Positions 16,123-24,619 of a stretch of 53,891 nucleotides of DNA are shown piece by piece (position 1 is the first letter of the stretch; every line of letters begins with the position of its first letter). Source of the stretch: Bradyrhizobium canariense (GTDB taxonomy: Bacteria; Pseudomonadota; Alphaproteobacteria; Rhizobiales; Xanthobacteraceae); assembly GCF_019402665.1 (NCBI RefSeq), contig NZ_VSST01000075.1:1-53891 (forward strand). The letters are read 5' to 3'. The translations under genes were made by a program, and so were the position numbers. A model generated the notes under the pieces. The model was not told the DNA's origin. It saw nothing but the letters and a program-made list of their open reading frames with translations, and ran no database searches.

Positions 16123-17019
16123 TCAGTGCGCGCCGTGGGCCATGGTCTCGGCGCCGTGTCCCCAGACATAGATGCAGAGGAACAGGAACAGCCAGACCAC
16201 GTCGACGAAGTGCCAGTACCAGGCGGCGAACTCGAAGCCGAGATGCTGGGTCGGCGTGAAGTGGCCGGCATAGGCGCGGAACAGGCACACCAGCAGGAAG
16301 ATGGTGCCGACCAGCACATGAAAACCGTGGAAGCCGGTCGCCATGAAGAAGGTCGCGCCGTAGACGTTGCCGCCGAAGGAGAATGCCGCGTGGCTGTACT
16401 CATAGGCCTGCACGCAGGTGAAGAGCGCGCCGAGCACGACGGTGAGGATCAGGCCATACTTCAGGCCCTGGCGATCGTTCTCGAGCAGCGCATGGTGGGC
16501 CCAGGTCACCGTGGTGCCGGAGGTGAGCAGGATCAGCGTGTTGAGGAGCGGCAGATGCCAGGGATCGAAGGTCTCGATGCCGTGCGGCGGCCAGGTGCCC
16601 GGCACGGCGCAGGCGCCGGCCGCAGTCCCGAGACCACAGCCGAACACCGCATCGCGGGTGGCGTGGACGGCGTCGGCCGGGAATAGCGCCGCGTTGAAAT
16701 AGGCCCAGAACCAGGCGACGAAGAACATCACCTCCGAAGCGATGAACAGGATCATGCCGTAGCGGTGATGCAGCTGCACGACGCGGGTGTGGTCACCCTT
16801 GTACTGGGCTTCCCGGATCACGTCGCCCCACCAGCTCGTCATGGTGTAGAGCACACCGACGGTGCCGACACCGAAGATGATCGGCGCAGCCGAGAACATG
16901 TGGTGCATCCAGGTGATCGCGCCGACCGCCATGATGAAGGCGGAGATGGAGCCGACGACGGGCCATGGCGAGGGATCGACCAGGTGGTAGTCGTGATGCT
17001 TGGTGTGCGCCGTTGCCAT
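16123..17019 (-). CDS. ctaE: Cytochrome c oxidase subunit III
   Basis: This 298-residue integral membrane subunit stabilises the aa3 oxidase core. Seven helices can be traced. Typical motifs are HHDYHLVDPSPWP at the N-terminus, FFVAWFWAYFNAAL, and the closing HFVDVVWLFLFLCIYVWG. Length and composition fit the long alphaproteobacterial form. A terminator follows immediately. Confidence 0.97.
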   Translation of the reverse strand: MATAHTKHHDYHLVDPSPWPVVGSISAFIMAVGAITWMHHMFSAAPIIFGVGTVGVLYTMTSWWGDVIREAQYKGDHTRVVQLHHRYGMILFIASEVMFFVAWFWAYFNAALFPADAVHATRDAVFGCGLGTAAGACAVPGTWPPHGIETFDPWHLPLLNTLILLTSGTTVTWAHHALLENDRQGLKYGLILTVVLGALFTCVQAYEYSHAAFSFGGNVYGATFFMATGFHGFHVLVGTIFLLVCLFRAYAGHFTPTQHLGFEFAAWYWHFVDVVWLFLFLCIYVWGHGAETMAHGAH

Positions 17020-17097
17020 TTGCGGTCTCGCTCCTCAATCCCGTGCCTGTCAGGCACTTATCCCCTTATGTCCAACCCCGGCGCGTGAGCCCGGAGA

Positions 17098-17748
17098 TCA
17101 GAGATTTCCCTTGCGTTTGTCGTCTTCGCTGGCCGCGAGCGGCTTCACCACCGGATCCTTCACCGGATAGAACGTGTAGGACAGCGTGATCGTGTTGAGA
17201 CCGTCGTTCTCGTGGTCGTCGGCAATCGACGGATCGACGTAGAACACGACCGGCATCTCTCGCTTCTCGCCCGGCGCCATGGTCTGCTCGGTGAAGCAGA
17301 AGCAGTTGATCTTCTGGAAATAGGATCCGACCGTCAGCGGCGCGACATTGTAGGCGGCCTGGCCTGCGGTGGTCCGCGCGGCCCGGTTGGTCACCGTGTA
17401 GAAGACGGTCACGACCTGGCCGATATTGACCTCGATCTCGCTCTGCTCGGGCTCGAACTTCCAGGGCAGGCCGGGCGCGACGTTGGAATCGAAGCGCACC
17501 GCGATCTTTCGTGCGATCGGACCGCTGGCCGGCGCCGAGGTCGCGACCTGGGTCGTGCCGTTGAAGCCGGTGGCGCGGCAGAACCAGTTGTAGAACGGCA
17601 CCGCCGCGTAGGAGGCGCCGACCATCAGCGCGACCACGCCGCCGCAGATCGAGGCGACCACCACGTCGCGGCCAAGCCCTTTGGAAGGCCTGCGGCCTTT
17701 GGCGGCCGTCCGGCTCTGATCCTGCGATATGGTCGGCTTCTGATCCAT
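17098..17748 (-). CDS. ctaG: Cytochrome c oxidase assembly protein CtaG/Cox11
   Basis: Cox11 delivers copper to the CuB centre of subunit I. The 216-residue protein has one N-terminal membrane helix (about 31-51) and a periplasmic immunoglobulin-like domain with the copper motif CFCFTEQ preceded by YFQKIN. The conserved MPVVFYVDP follows. The ribosome site AGGAAAC overlaps the stop codon of the small upstream gene, five bases before the ATG, which suggests coupled translation. Confidence 0.97.
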   Translation of the reverse strand: MDQKPTISQDQSRTAAKGRRPSKGLGRDVVVASICGGVVALMVGASYAAVPFYNWFCRATGFNGTTQVATSAPASGPIARKIAVRFDSNVAPGLPWKFEPEQSEIEVNIGQVVTVFYTVTNRAARTTAGQAAYNVAPLTVGSYFQKINCFCFTEQTMAPGEKREMPVVFYVDPSIADDHENDGLNTITLSYTFYPVKDPVVKPLAASEDDKRKGNL

Positions 17749-17753
17749 GTTTC

Positions 17754-17930
17754 CTACATCGGCCGGACGAGCACGGCCGGCCCCTTGACCATGGTGACGG
17801 CGAAGAACAGCACCACGAGCACGCCGAGCGCGAGTGCGATCGCGATCGAGCGCTGGCGACGGCTCTTCTTCTGCGCCTCGGTGAGGACGATTCCGTCTAT
17901 CTCGGGTTTGTCGGCCATTCCTGCGATCAT
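17754..17930 (-). CDS. Small single-helix membrane protein between ctaB and ctaG (CoxF-like)
   Basis: This 58-codon gene is easily missed. Its ATG overlaps the ctaB stop as ATGA and follows GGGGGC. The product has a charged N-terminal part with DGIVLTEAQKKSRRQRS and one hydrophobic helix, IAIALALGVLVVLFFAVTMV, and ends KGPAVLVRPM. The position between ctaB and ctaG matches the small CoxF-type proteins of alphaproteobacterial oxidase operons, though these are poorly conserved. A role in assembly is inferred from context only. Confidence 0.85.
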   Translation of the reverse strand: MIAGMADKPEIDGIVLTEAQKKSRRQRSIAIALALGVLVVLFFAVTMVKGPAVLVRPM

Positions 17931-18871
17931 GCGCCCCCTACCATCGGCGCGAGCGCCCGGAACACGACCTCGGCCAGCAAGGTCGCAAACAGCGCGAACA
18001 GATAAAGGATGGAGAACGCGAACAGCTTGCGGGTCGCCCGCAGCGATTGGCTACGCTCGCGACGCACATAGACGTTGACGGCGAACGCCAGCATGCCGGC
18101 GCCGAGGATCAGCGAGACGATGCCATAGATGGCGTCGAAATAGCCGAGCGCCCAGGGCGCAGCAGCGACCGCGATCAGCACGATGGTATAGAGCAGGATC
18201 TGAAGCCGGGTTGCGTCGGGGCCGGCGACGTTGGGCAGCATCGGAATGCCGGCGCGCGCGTAATCGTCGGAGCGGAACAGCGCCAGCGCCCAGAAGTGCG
18301 GCGGCGTCCAGAAGAAGATGATGGCGAACAGCAGCAGCGGCTCGACGTCGACCGTGCCGGTGACCGCGGCCCAGGCCACCACTGGCGGCAGCGCGCCGGC
18401 GGCACCCCCGATCACGATGTTCTGCGCGGTCCAGCGCTTCAGACCGATCGTGTAGATCACGACGTAGAAGAAGATGGTGAAGGCGAGCAGCGCGCCCGCG
18501 ATCCAGTTGACCAGGATGCCGAGCGTCATCACCGAGAAGAAGGCGAGCGTCATGCCGAAGGTCATCGCCTCGGGGCGGGTGATGCGGCCGCGCGGAATCG
18601 GCCGGTTCGCCGTGCGCGACATCTTGGCGTCGATGTCGCCTTCGAGCGCCATGTTGAGCGCGCCGGACGCGCCGGCGCCGACGGCGATGCAGAGCAGCGA
18701 GGTGATGGCCAGCACCGGGTGAAAATGCCCGGGTGCCATCGCCATTCCGACCAGCGCGGTGAAGATCACCAGCGACATCACCCGCGGCTTCAGGAGCGCG
18801 ATGTAATCGCCAACCTCCGCTTCGGAGATGCGGGGATTGATGTCGACGGCGTTGTGGTCGAGGACGGACAC
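17927..18871 (-). CDS. ctaB: Protoheme IX farnesyltransferase (heme O synthase)
   Basis: This 314-residue UbiA-family enzyme attaches a farnesyl group to heme b, giving heme O, the precursor of heme a. The prenyl-diphosphate motif is around DAKMSRTANRPIPRGRI, and the second polar loop is FFWTPPHFWALALFRSDDY. About nine membrane helices are visible. It starts at GTG with no strong ribosome site. Its stop overlaps the small CoxF-like gene. Heme A synthase (ctaA) is not in the window. Confidence 0.97.
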   Translation of the reverse strand: MSVLDHNAVDINPRISEAEVGDYIALLKPRVMSLVIFTALVGMAMAPGHFHPVLAITSLLCIAVGAGASGALNMALEGDIDAKMSRTANRPIPRGRITRPEAMTFGMTLAFFSVMTLGILVNWIAGALLAFTIFFYVVIYTIGLKRWTAQNIVIGGAAGALPPVVAWAAVTGTVDVEPLLLFAIIFFWTPPHFWALALFRSDDYARAGIPMLPNVAGPDATRLQILLYTIVLIAVAAAPWALGYFDAIYGIVSLILGAGMLAFAVNVYVRRERSQSLRATRKLFAFSILYLFALFATLLAEVVFRALAPMVGGA

Positions 18872-18897
18872 TAGACTGACTCGCTTGGTTGTCGAGC

Positions 18898-18922
18898 CGC
18901 GGCGCCCGTCACGGGCGCCGCG
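18898..18922 (-). repeat. Stem-loop between ctaD and ctaB
   Basis: An 11-bp perfect stem (GCGGCGCCCG core) with a three-base loop fills much of the 60-base gap. There is no T run after it on either strand, so it looks more like an mRNA-stabilising or processing structure than a terminator. Confidence 0.6.
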
Positions 18923-18931
18923 AGCATTGGC

Positions 18932-20557
18932 TTACTGCACGCGGGGCAGCACTTCGAACTGGTGGAAGGGCGGCGGCGAGGGCAGCGTCCATTCCAGCGT
19001 GGTCGCACCTGCACCCCACGGATTGTCGCCAGCCGGCACCTTCTTCGCGAAGGCGTCGATCACGCAGTAGAGGAAGATCAGCACGCCGAAGCCGGAGATG
19101 TAAGAGCCGACCGACGAGACCAGATTCCAGCCCGCGAACGCGTCGGGATAATCGACATAGCGGCGCGGCATGCCCGACAGCCCGAGGAAGTGCTGCGGGA
19201 AGAACACCAGGTTCACGCCGATGAAGGTGACCCAGAAGTGCGCCTTGGCGAGCCCTTCATTGTACATGTAGCCCGACATCTTCGGGAACCAGTAGTACCA
19301 GCCGGCGAAGATACCGAACACCGCACCGAGCGACAGCACGTAATGGAAATGCGCGACGACGTAGTAGGTCTCCTGGAGCACGCGGTCGACGCCGGCATTC
19401 GCCAGCACCACGCCGGTGACGCCGCCGACGGTGAACAGGAAGATGAATCCCACCGCCCAGATCATCGGCGCGCGGAACTCGATCGAGCCGCCCCACATCG
19501 TGGCGATCCACGAGAAGATCTTCACGCCGGTCGGGACCGCGATGACCATCGTGGCGGCGACGAAATAGGCCTGCGTCGCCGAGGACATGCCCACCGTGTA
19601 CATATGGTGCGCCCACACCACGAAGCCGATGCCGCCGATCGCGACCATGGCGTAGGCCATGCCGAGATAGCCGAACACGGGCTTGCGCGAGAAGGTCGAG
19701 ACGATCTGGCTGACCATGCCGAAGGCGGGCAGGATCAGGATGTACACTTCGGGGTGACCGAAGAACCAGAACAGATGCTGGAACAGCACGGGATCGCCGC
19801 CGCCTTCGGGGTTGAAGAACGTCGTGCCGAAATTGCGGTCGGTGAGCAGCATCGTGATCGCACCGGCGAGCACCGGCAGCGACAACAGCAGCAGGAACAC
19901 CGTCACCAGGATCGACCACACGAACAGCGGCATCTTGTGCAGGGTCATGCCCGGCGCGCGCATGTTGAAGATGGTGGTGATGAAGTTGATGGCGCCGAGG
20001 ATCGAGGAGGCGCCTGCCAGATGCAGCGACAGGATCGCGAAGTCGACGGCCGGGCCCGGATGGCCCGAACTCGACAGCGGCGCGTACATGGTCCAGCCGG
20101 CGCCGACGCCGTTGGCGCCCGGCTCGCCCTCGACGAAGGTCGACATCAGCAGCAGCGCGAACGAGGCCGGCAGCAGCCAGAACGAGATGTTGTTCATGCG
20201 CGGGAACGCCATGTCGGGCGCGCCGATCATCAGCGGCACGAACCAGTTGCCGAAGCCGCCGATCATCGCAGGCATGACCATGAAGAAGATCATGATCAGA
20301 CCGTGGGAGGTCACGAACACATTGTAGGTGTGCGTCTCGTGGAAGATCTGCACGCCCGGATACATCAGCTCGGCACGGATCGCGATCGACATCGCGGCGC
20401 CGATGACGCCGGCGATGACCGCGAAGATCAGGTACATCGTGCCGATGTCCTTGTGGTTGGTCGAATAGACGTAGCGCCGCCATCCGGTCGGATGGGCGTG
20501 CTCGTCATGTCCGTGGTCTTGCGCGTGATCGCCGTGTGCCGCTGCGCTCGTTGCCAT
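18932..20557 (-). CDS. ctaD: Cytochrome c oxidase subunit I
   Basis: This 541-residue catalytic subunit holds heme a and the heme a3-CuB centre. The CuB site motif WFFGHPEVYILILPAFG, the following HHMYTVGM, and the heme-binding VAHFHYVLSLGA are intact. Twelve helices fit the sequence. AGGA lies six bases before the ATG. It is the second gene of the aa3 cluster, 87 bases after ctaC; that gap holds a 7-bp hairpin (GGACCTC-TG-GAGGTCC). Confidence 0.99.
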   Translation of the reverse strand: MATSAAAHGDHAQDHGHDEHAHPTGWRRYVYSTNHKDIGTMYLIFAVIAGVIGAAMSIAIRAELMYPGVQIFHETHTYNVFVTSHGLIMIFFMVMPAMIGGFGNWFVPLMIGAPDMAFPRMNNISFWLLPASFALLLMSTFVEGEPGANGVGAGWTMYAPLSSSGHPGPAVDFAILSLHLAGASSILGAINFITTIFNMRAPGMTLHKMPLFVWSILVTVFLLLLSLPVLAGAITMLLTDRNFGTTFFNPEGGGDPVLFQHLFWFFGHPEVYILILPAFGMVSQIVSTFSRKPVFGYLGMAYAMVAIGGIGFVVWAHHMYTVGMSSATQAYFVAATMVIAVPTGVKIFSWIATMWGGSIEFRAPMIWAVGFIFLFTVGGVTGVVLANAGVDRVLQETYYVVAHFHYVLSLGAVFGIFAGWYYWFPKMSGYMYNEGLAKAHFWVTFIGVNLVFFPQHFLGLSGMPRRYVDYPDAFAGWNLVSSVGSYISGFGVLIFLYCVIDAFAKKVPAGDNPWGAGATTLEWTLPSPPPFHQFEVLPRVQ

Positions 20558-20644
20558 TTTCTAATCCTGCCTTGCGTCCCGATCGGACCTCTGGAGGTCC
20601 CGCCTTATGTCGCTTTCAGTTTCCTCGAACCCTTCGCCCGGCGC

Positions 20645-21484
20645 TCACTGCGTCGGGCCGGCCGTGGAGGCGTAGGTGCTGGTGCCGCCGCTCGCGTACT
20701 TCTTCTTCGCCGTCTCGACCCAGGAGGCGAACTCCTGGTCGCTCACCACGCGGATGGCGATCGGCATGAAGGCGTGGTCCTTGCCGCACAATTCCGAGCA
20801 CTGGCCGTAGAACATGCCGGTCTTGGTGGCCTTGAACCAGGTCTCGTTGAGCCGGCCCGGAATGGCGTCGATCTTGACGCCGAAGGACGGCAGCGCAAAG
20901 GCATGAATCACGTCGGCCCCGGTCACCTGAACCCGGACCACCTTGTTGACGGGCACCACCATCTCATTGTCGACGCCGAGCAGGCGGGGCTGCTTGTCCT
21001 GGGCCATCAGCGAGTCGAACTCGAACTTGCCGTTATCAGGATAGGCGTAGGACCAGTACCACTGCTTGCCGGTCGCCTTGATGGTCAGATCCGCCTTCGG
21101 CACGTCGAGCTCGAGGAACAGGAGTCGGAACGACGGCACCGAGATACCGACCAGAATCAGCACCGGAACGAGCGTCCACGCCACCTCGATCAGCGTGTTG
21201 TGCGTGGTCCGCGACGGCACCGGATTGGCTCGCGCGTTGAACTTCACGACCACGATCACGAGCAGCGCCAGAACGAACAGCGTGATCAGCGTGATCAGCA
21301 CGAACAGGAAATTGTGAAACCAGACGATATTGTCCATCACCGGGGACCCGGACTGCTGCAGCGTCCACTCCCACGCAGCCGGTTGCCCGAGCTCGGCAAA
21401 TGCCGCACCGCCCGTCGCCAGCGTCAGACCCGCTACGGCCAATCCCAGCAAGTGCCGGCCCACCGGGCCCATCGACATCTTCAT
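20645..21484 (-). CDS. ctaC: Cytochrome c oxidase subunit II
   Basis: This 279-residue subunit receives electrons from cytochrome c through the CuA centre. It has a signal-peptide-like N-terminus (VAGLTLATGGAAFA), two membrane helices, and a periplasmic cupredoxin domain with the CuA motif CSELCGKDHAFMPI. The aromatic patch WYWSYAYPD is present. There is no C-terminal cytochrome c domain. It is the first gene of the leftward oxidase cluster, so the regulatory region should lie at 21485-21932. Confidence 0.98.
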   Translation of the reverse strand: MKMSMGPVGRHLLGLAVAGLTLATGGAAFAELGQPAAWEWTLQQSGSPVMDNIVWFHNFLFVLITLITLFVLALLVIVVVKFNARANPVPSRTTHNTLIEVAWTLVPVLILVGISVPSFRLLFLELDVPKADLTIKATGKQWYWSYAYPDNGKFEFDSLMAQDKQPRLLGVDNEMVVPVNKVVRVQVTGADVIHAFALPSFGVKIDAIPGRLNETWFKATKTGMFYGQCSELCGKDHAFMPIAIRVVSDQEFASWVETAKKKYASGGTSTYASTAGPTQ

Positions 21485-21932
21485 GCCGTTCGCGCTCCCC
21501 TAACGAAATCACCCCAAGTGCATTCCCCTATTTTCGGGAAACGCTTTATTCGATCCCCCCGTCTGACAAACCGCCGCGCAAGAATACCTCTAAGAGGAAT
21601 TGGGGCCAGATCGCTAGAACGCCGAAATCAAGCCTCTCAAACCATAATTCTTGATCTATCGCAATGCAGTCTTGAGCCTCGTCTGTCAGCCATCACCCGC
21701 AAGATATTTCCTAGTAACATCAGACAAAAATACCATTTCCCGGGATGCTGCCGCTTGACAGCGGAATTGCCCGCGGTAGGCACTGGCGGACAGCCGCACA
21801 GGAACCTGATTCGTGCGGGCGACGGCGGCCGTGGCGGCGTGGAATTTGCTTGCGAATCGCCTTCAAGACGCCGTCATTCCCGTATCAGTCCGCCGGGTGC
21901 GAGCGACCCAGGCGAGCAGAGGGACCGACCCG
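21485..21932. other. Divergent region between ctaC and the IalB-like gene
   Basis: About 450 bases, partly AT-rich, lie between divergent genes. TTGATCTATCGCAA at 21651-21664 matches the pattern TTG(A/C)-N6-(T/G)CAA reported for FixK2-type sites in Bradyrhizobium. No coding gene was recognised, and promoter boxes could not be placed with confidence. Confidence 0.5.
21651..21664. promoter_or_regulatory. Possible FixK/FNR-type site
   Basis: The 14 bases TTGATCTATCGCAA fit TTG(A/C)-N6-(T/G)CAA. The site lies 166 bases from ctaC and 268 bases from the IalB-like gene. A motif this degenerate is expected a few times by chance in a window of this size. Confidence 0.3.
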
Positions 21933-22478
21933 ATGGGGTTTTCGAGATCCATGGCAAGGCGGGCTAAAAGCCAGGCTGGCGGCCTCACGATGCTGGCTGC
22001 CCTGCTGGCGGCGGTCGTCGTCCTGGCGCTTCCGGGCCTCGCCCATGCGCAGGGCGCGGTGCGCTCCGTCCATGGCGACTGGCAGATCCGCTGCGACACC
22101 CCGCCCGGCGCCCAGTCCGAGCAATGCGCCCTGATCCAGAGCGTGGTGGCCGAAGACCGCTCCAACGCCGGCCTGACCGTGATCGTTCTCAAGACCGCCG
22201 ACCAGAAGAGCCGCCTGATGCGGGTCGTCGCCCCCCTCGGCGTTCTCCTGCCCTCCGGCCTCGGCCTCAAACTCGACAACCAGGATGTCGGCCGTGCCGG
22301 CTTTGTCCGCTGCCTGCCCAATGGCTGCGTCGCCGAAGTCGTCATGGACGACAAGCTGCTCGGCCAGCTCCGCACCGCCAAGACCGCGACCTTCATCATC
22401 TTCGAGACCCCGGAAGAAGGCATCGGCTTCCCGCTCAGCCTGAACGGGCTCGGCGAGGGATATGACAAGCTGCCATAG
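21933..22478 (+). CDS. Invasion-associated locus B (IalB) family protein
   Basis: This exported protein of about 181 residues has a signal peptide (LAALLAAVVVLALPGLAHAQG) and the IalB-like domain starting at VHGDWQIRCD. It has paired cysteines (CDTPPGAQSEQC and CLPNGC), and ends LSLNGLGEGYDKLP. IalB was named for its role in Bartonella erythrocyte invasion, but the family is widespread in non-pathogenic Rhizobiales, with unknown function. The ATG at 21933 is the first start close to the signal peptide; 21951 is also possible. Confidence 0.9.
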   Translation: MGFSRSMARRAKSQAGGLTMLAALLAAVVVLALPGLAHAQGAVRSVHGDWQIRCDTPPGAQSEQCALIQSVVAEDRSNAGLTVIVLKTADQKSRLMRVVAPLGVLLPSGLGLKLDNQDVGRAGFVRCLPNGCVAEVVMDDKLLGQLRTAKTATFIIFETPEEGIGFPLSLNGLGEGYDKLP

Positions 22479-22489
22479 GCTCTAACGGC

Positions 22490-22822
22490 CTAATAAATCG
22501 CAAGGCAGGCAGTGCTGTCATCGCTCTCGAAAGACTCAATCGTCCGCGCGTGCCGGCGAAGCAGAGCCGCAATCGTCGCGGTCGTTTGATTGCCCGCCCG
22601 AAGCCAAATCACTTTGGGTGGAGAGCCCAACAGGCCCGCCAGCTCGGCAAAATCGACGTCCTGGGTCACAATCGCGAAACCATTTGCCTTCGCAAACTCC
22701 CAAAGCGCACCGTCGGCGACTTCGGACAGACCATGAGACCGGACGTGACTCGAACCCGGAAAAAGGTCGGCGATCATCTGGCAAAGTTTGAAGCTGAGGT
22801 TCTGATCGAACGGCAACCTCAT
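22490..22822 (-). CDS. DUF5615 PIN-like protein (putative toxin)
   Basis: This 110-residue protein matches the DUF5615 PIN-like family, often paired with DUF433 proteins as predicted toxin-antitoxin modules. The acidic residues expected for a PIN-type nuclease are seen in LPFDQNLS (D6), GLSEVADGALWEFA and TQDVDF (D55, D57). The frame is complete. Its ATG overlaps the end of the upstream DUF433 gene as ATGA. That gene is frameshifted, so the normal coupling to the antitoxin is broken. RNase activity is inferred from the fold only. Confidence 0.88.
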   Translation of the reverse strand: MRLPFDQNLSFKLCQMIADLFPGSSHVRSHGLSEVADGALWEFAKANGFAIVTQDVDFAELAGLLGSPPKVIWLRAGNQTTATIAALLRRHARTIESFESDDSTACLAIY

Positions 22823-23042
22823 ATCGGTGCGGTCACCAATCGCCTCTCGCGGTCGGCGGCATAGGCCAGGCAAGCGCGGATATCGTCCTCGGTCAGTTCG
22901 GGGAAGTCGTCGAGGATTTGAGCGTGGGTCTGGCCAGCAGCCAGCCAGCCGAGCACATCTGCCACAGCGATCCGCTGTGGCGGATGCAGGGTCGCCCACC
23001 GCGTTTGCCAGGTTCAATCGAGATGATATCTCGGTAATTCAT
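22819..23042 (-). pseudogene. DUF433 antitoxin-like gene with a one-base frameshift
   Basis: The gene starts MNYRDIISIEPGKRGGRPCI followed by RH, then leaves the reading frame. Shifting by one base at 22975-22976 restores a complete DUF433 sequence: RIAVADVLGWLAAGQTHAQI, LDDFPELTEDDIRACLAYAA, DRERRLVTAPI and a stop overlapping the PIN-like gene. Only two bases (AG) stand where one codon is expected between the conserved RH and RIAV. Read without the shift, the protein ends about 27 codons later with unrelated sequence. The lesion lies within a perfect inverted repeat (CCACAGCG-ATC-CGCTGTGG). A sequencing error is the main alternative. Confidence 0.85.
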
Positions 23043-23191
23043 GAAACTAGCATAGCACCGATCGGCATCCGCGTCAGGGCCCCTTACTCCCGTGCCAATC
23101 CTATCGTTTCCGTAATGTGACGGCCAAGCCCCTCGCGGAACTGCCGGGAAACCATTATCTTGCCTCACATCCCCCGATAATGGACGGACGC

Positions 23192-24619
23192 ATGACCAAC
23201 CCTGCCACAACCTCCCTGCTCGACCGCGCCAATCTCGACCGCGATCAGGTTCGCAACGAGCTCGCGCGCGGGCTTGCCGGTGCCGACGACGGCGAATTGT
23301 TCCTGGAATACAGCCAGACCGAAGCGCTGATGTTCGACAATGGGCGGCTGAAGCAGGCGACCTACGACACCTCGCAAGGTTTTGGCCTGCGCGCCGTCAA
23401 GGACGACGCGGTCGGCTACGCGCATTCCTCGGACGTGTCGCTGCCGGCGCTGATTCGCGCTGCGGACGCGGTCGCGGCCGTGCGCGGTGGCTATTCCGGC
23501 AACTTCGCCGCGCCTCCAGCGCATACCAACGTGCGGCTTTACAGTGACGACAATCCGCTCGATGCCCCCGGCTTCGAGACCAAGGTCAAGCTGCTCGCCG
23601 AGATCGACGCCTATCTGCGCGACAAGGATCCGCGGGTGCGGCAGGTCAGCGTCAGCCTGGGCGCGACCTGGCAGGTGGTCGAGATCCTGCGGCCCGACGG
23701 CGAGAGCTATCGCGATATCCGCCCGCTCGTGCGCGTCAACGTCTCCGTCGTCGCCGGTCAGGGCGACCGCCAGGAAAGCGGCAGCAAGGGCTATGGCGGC
23801 CGCGCCGGCTACGCCGAATTCATCGAAGCTAAGTCCTGGCGCGACGCCGCCGACGGCGCGCTGCGCGAGGCCCTCGTCAATCTGGAATCGATTCCCGCCC
23901 CCGCCGGCGAGATGGACGTCGTGCTCGGGGCCGGCTGGCCCGGCGTGATGCTGCATGAGGCGGTCGGTCATGGCCTCGAAGGTGACTTCAACCGCAAGAA
24001 GACGTCTGCGTTTGCCGGTCTGATGGGCCAGCAGGTCGCGGCCAAGGGCGTGACCGTGGTCGACGACGGCACCATTGCCTCGCGCCGCGGCTCGCTGTCG
24101 ATCGACGACGAGGGCACGCCGACCAACCGCACCGTGCTGATCGAGGACGGCGTCCTGGTCGGCTATATGCAGGACCGTCAGAACGCGCGCCTGATGAATA
24201 TGAAGCCGACCGGCAACGGGCGCCGCCAGGGCTATGCCCATGTGCCGATGCCGCGCATGACCAACACCTACATGCTCGCGGGCGACCGCGATCCGGCCGA
24301 GATCCTCGCGTCGGTGAAGAACGGCGTCTTCGCCGCGAATTTCGGCGGCGGCCAGGTCGACATCACCTCGGGCAAATACGTGTTTCAATGCACCGAGGCC
24401 TACAAGATCGAGAACGGCAAGATCGGTGCGCCCCTGAAGGGCGCCATGCTGATCGGCAACGGGCCGACCGATTTGCATCGCATCCGCATGATCGGCAACG
24501 ACCTCGCGCTCGATACCGGCATCGGCACCTGCGGCAAGAACGGTCAGGGCGTGCCGGTCGGCGTCGGCCAGCCGTCGCTGTTGATGGAACGCATTACGGT
24601 GGGTGGAACAGGCGGATGA
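23192..24619 (+). CDS. tldD: Metalloprotease TldD
   Basis: TldD is the zinc-containing catalytic partner of the TldD/TldE (PmbA) protease, known for processing small peptides such as microcins and the CcdA antitoxin in E. coli. The motif HEAVGHGLEGD gives the HExxxH zinc site. The protein is about 475 residues, the usual length. The C-terminal TCGKNGQGVPVGVGQPSL is typical. The partner TldE is not seen in the window. Its stop overlaps the lepB start by four bases. The ATG at 23192 was chosen over a start four codons upstream. Confidence 0.96.
   Translation: MTNPATTSLLDRANLDRDQVRNELARGLAGADDGELFLEYSQTEALMFDNGRLKQATYDTSQGFGLRAVKDDAVGYAHSSDVSLPALIRAADAVAAVRGGYSGNFAAPPAHTNVRLYSDDNPLDAPGFETKVKLLAEIDAYLRDKDPRVRQVSVSLGATWQVVEILRPDGESYRDIRPLVRVNVSVVAGQGDRQESGSKGYGGRAGYAEFIEAKSWRDAADGALREALVNLESIPAPAGEMDVVLGAGWPGVMLHEAVGHGLEGDFNRKKTSAFAGLMGQQVAAKGVTVVDDGTIASRRGSLSIDDEGTPTNRTVLIEDGVLVGYMQDRQNARLMNMKPTGNGRRQGYAHVPMPRMTNTYMLAGDRDPAEILASVKNGVFAANFGGGQVDITSGKYVFQCTEAYKIENGKIGAPLKGAMLIGNGPTDLHRIRMIGNDLALDTGIGTCGKNGQGVPVGVGQPSLLMERITVGGTGG

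Noticed and set aside
18962..21967. Thousand-codon rightward open frame opposite the oxidase genes
   Set aside because: His/Arg/Asp-rich antisense translation spanning ctaD and ctaC; no domain seen.
22741..22762. tRNA-like string GACTCGAACCCGG
   Set aside because: It lies inside the DUF5615 coding frame and no cloverleaf can be drawn around it.
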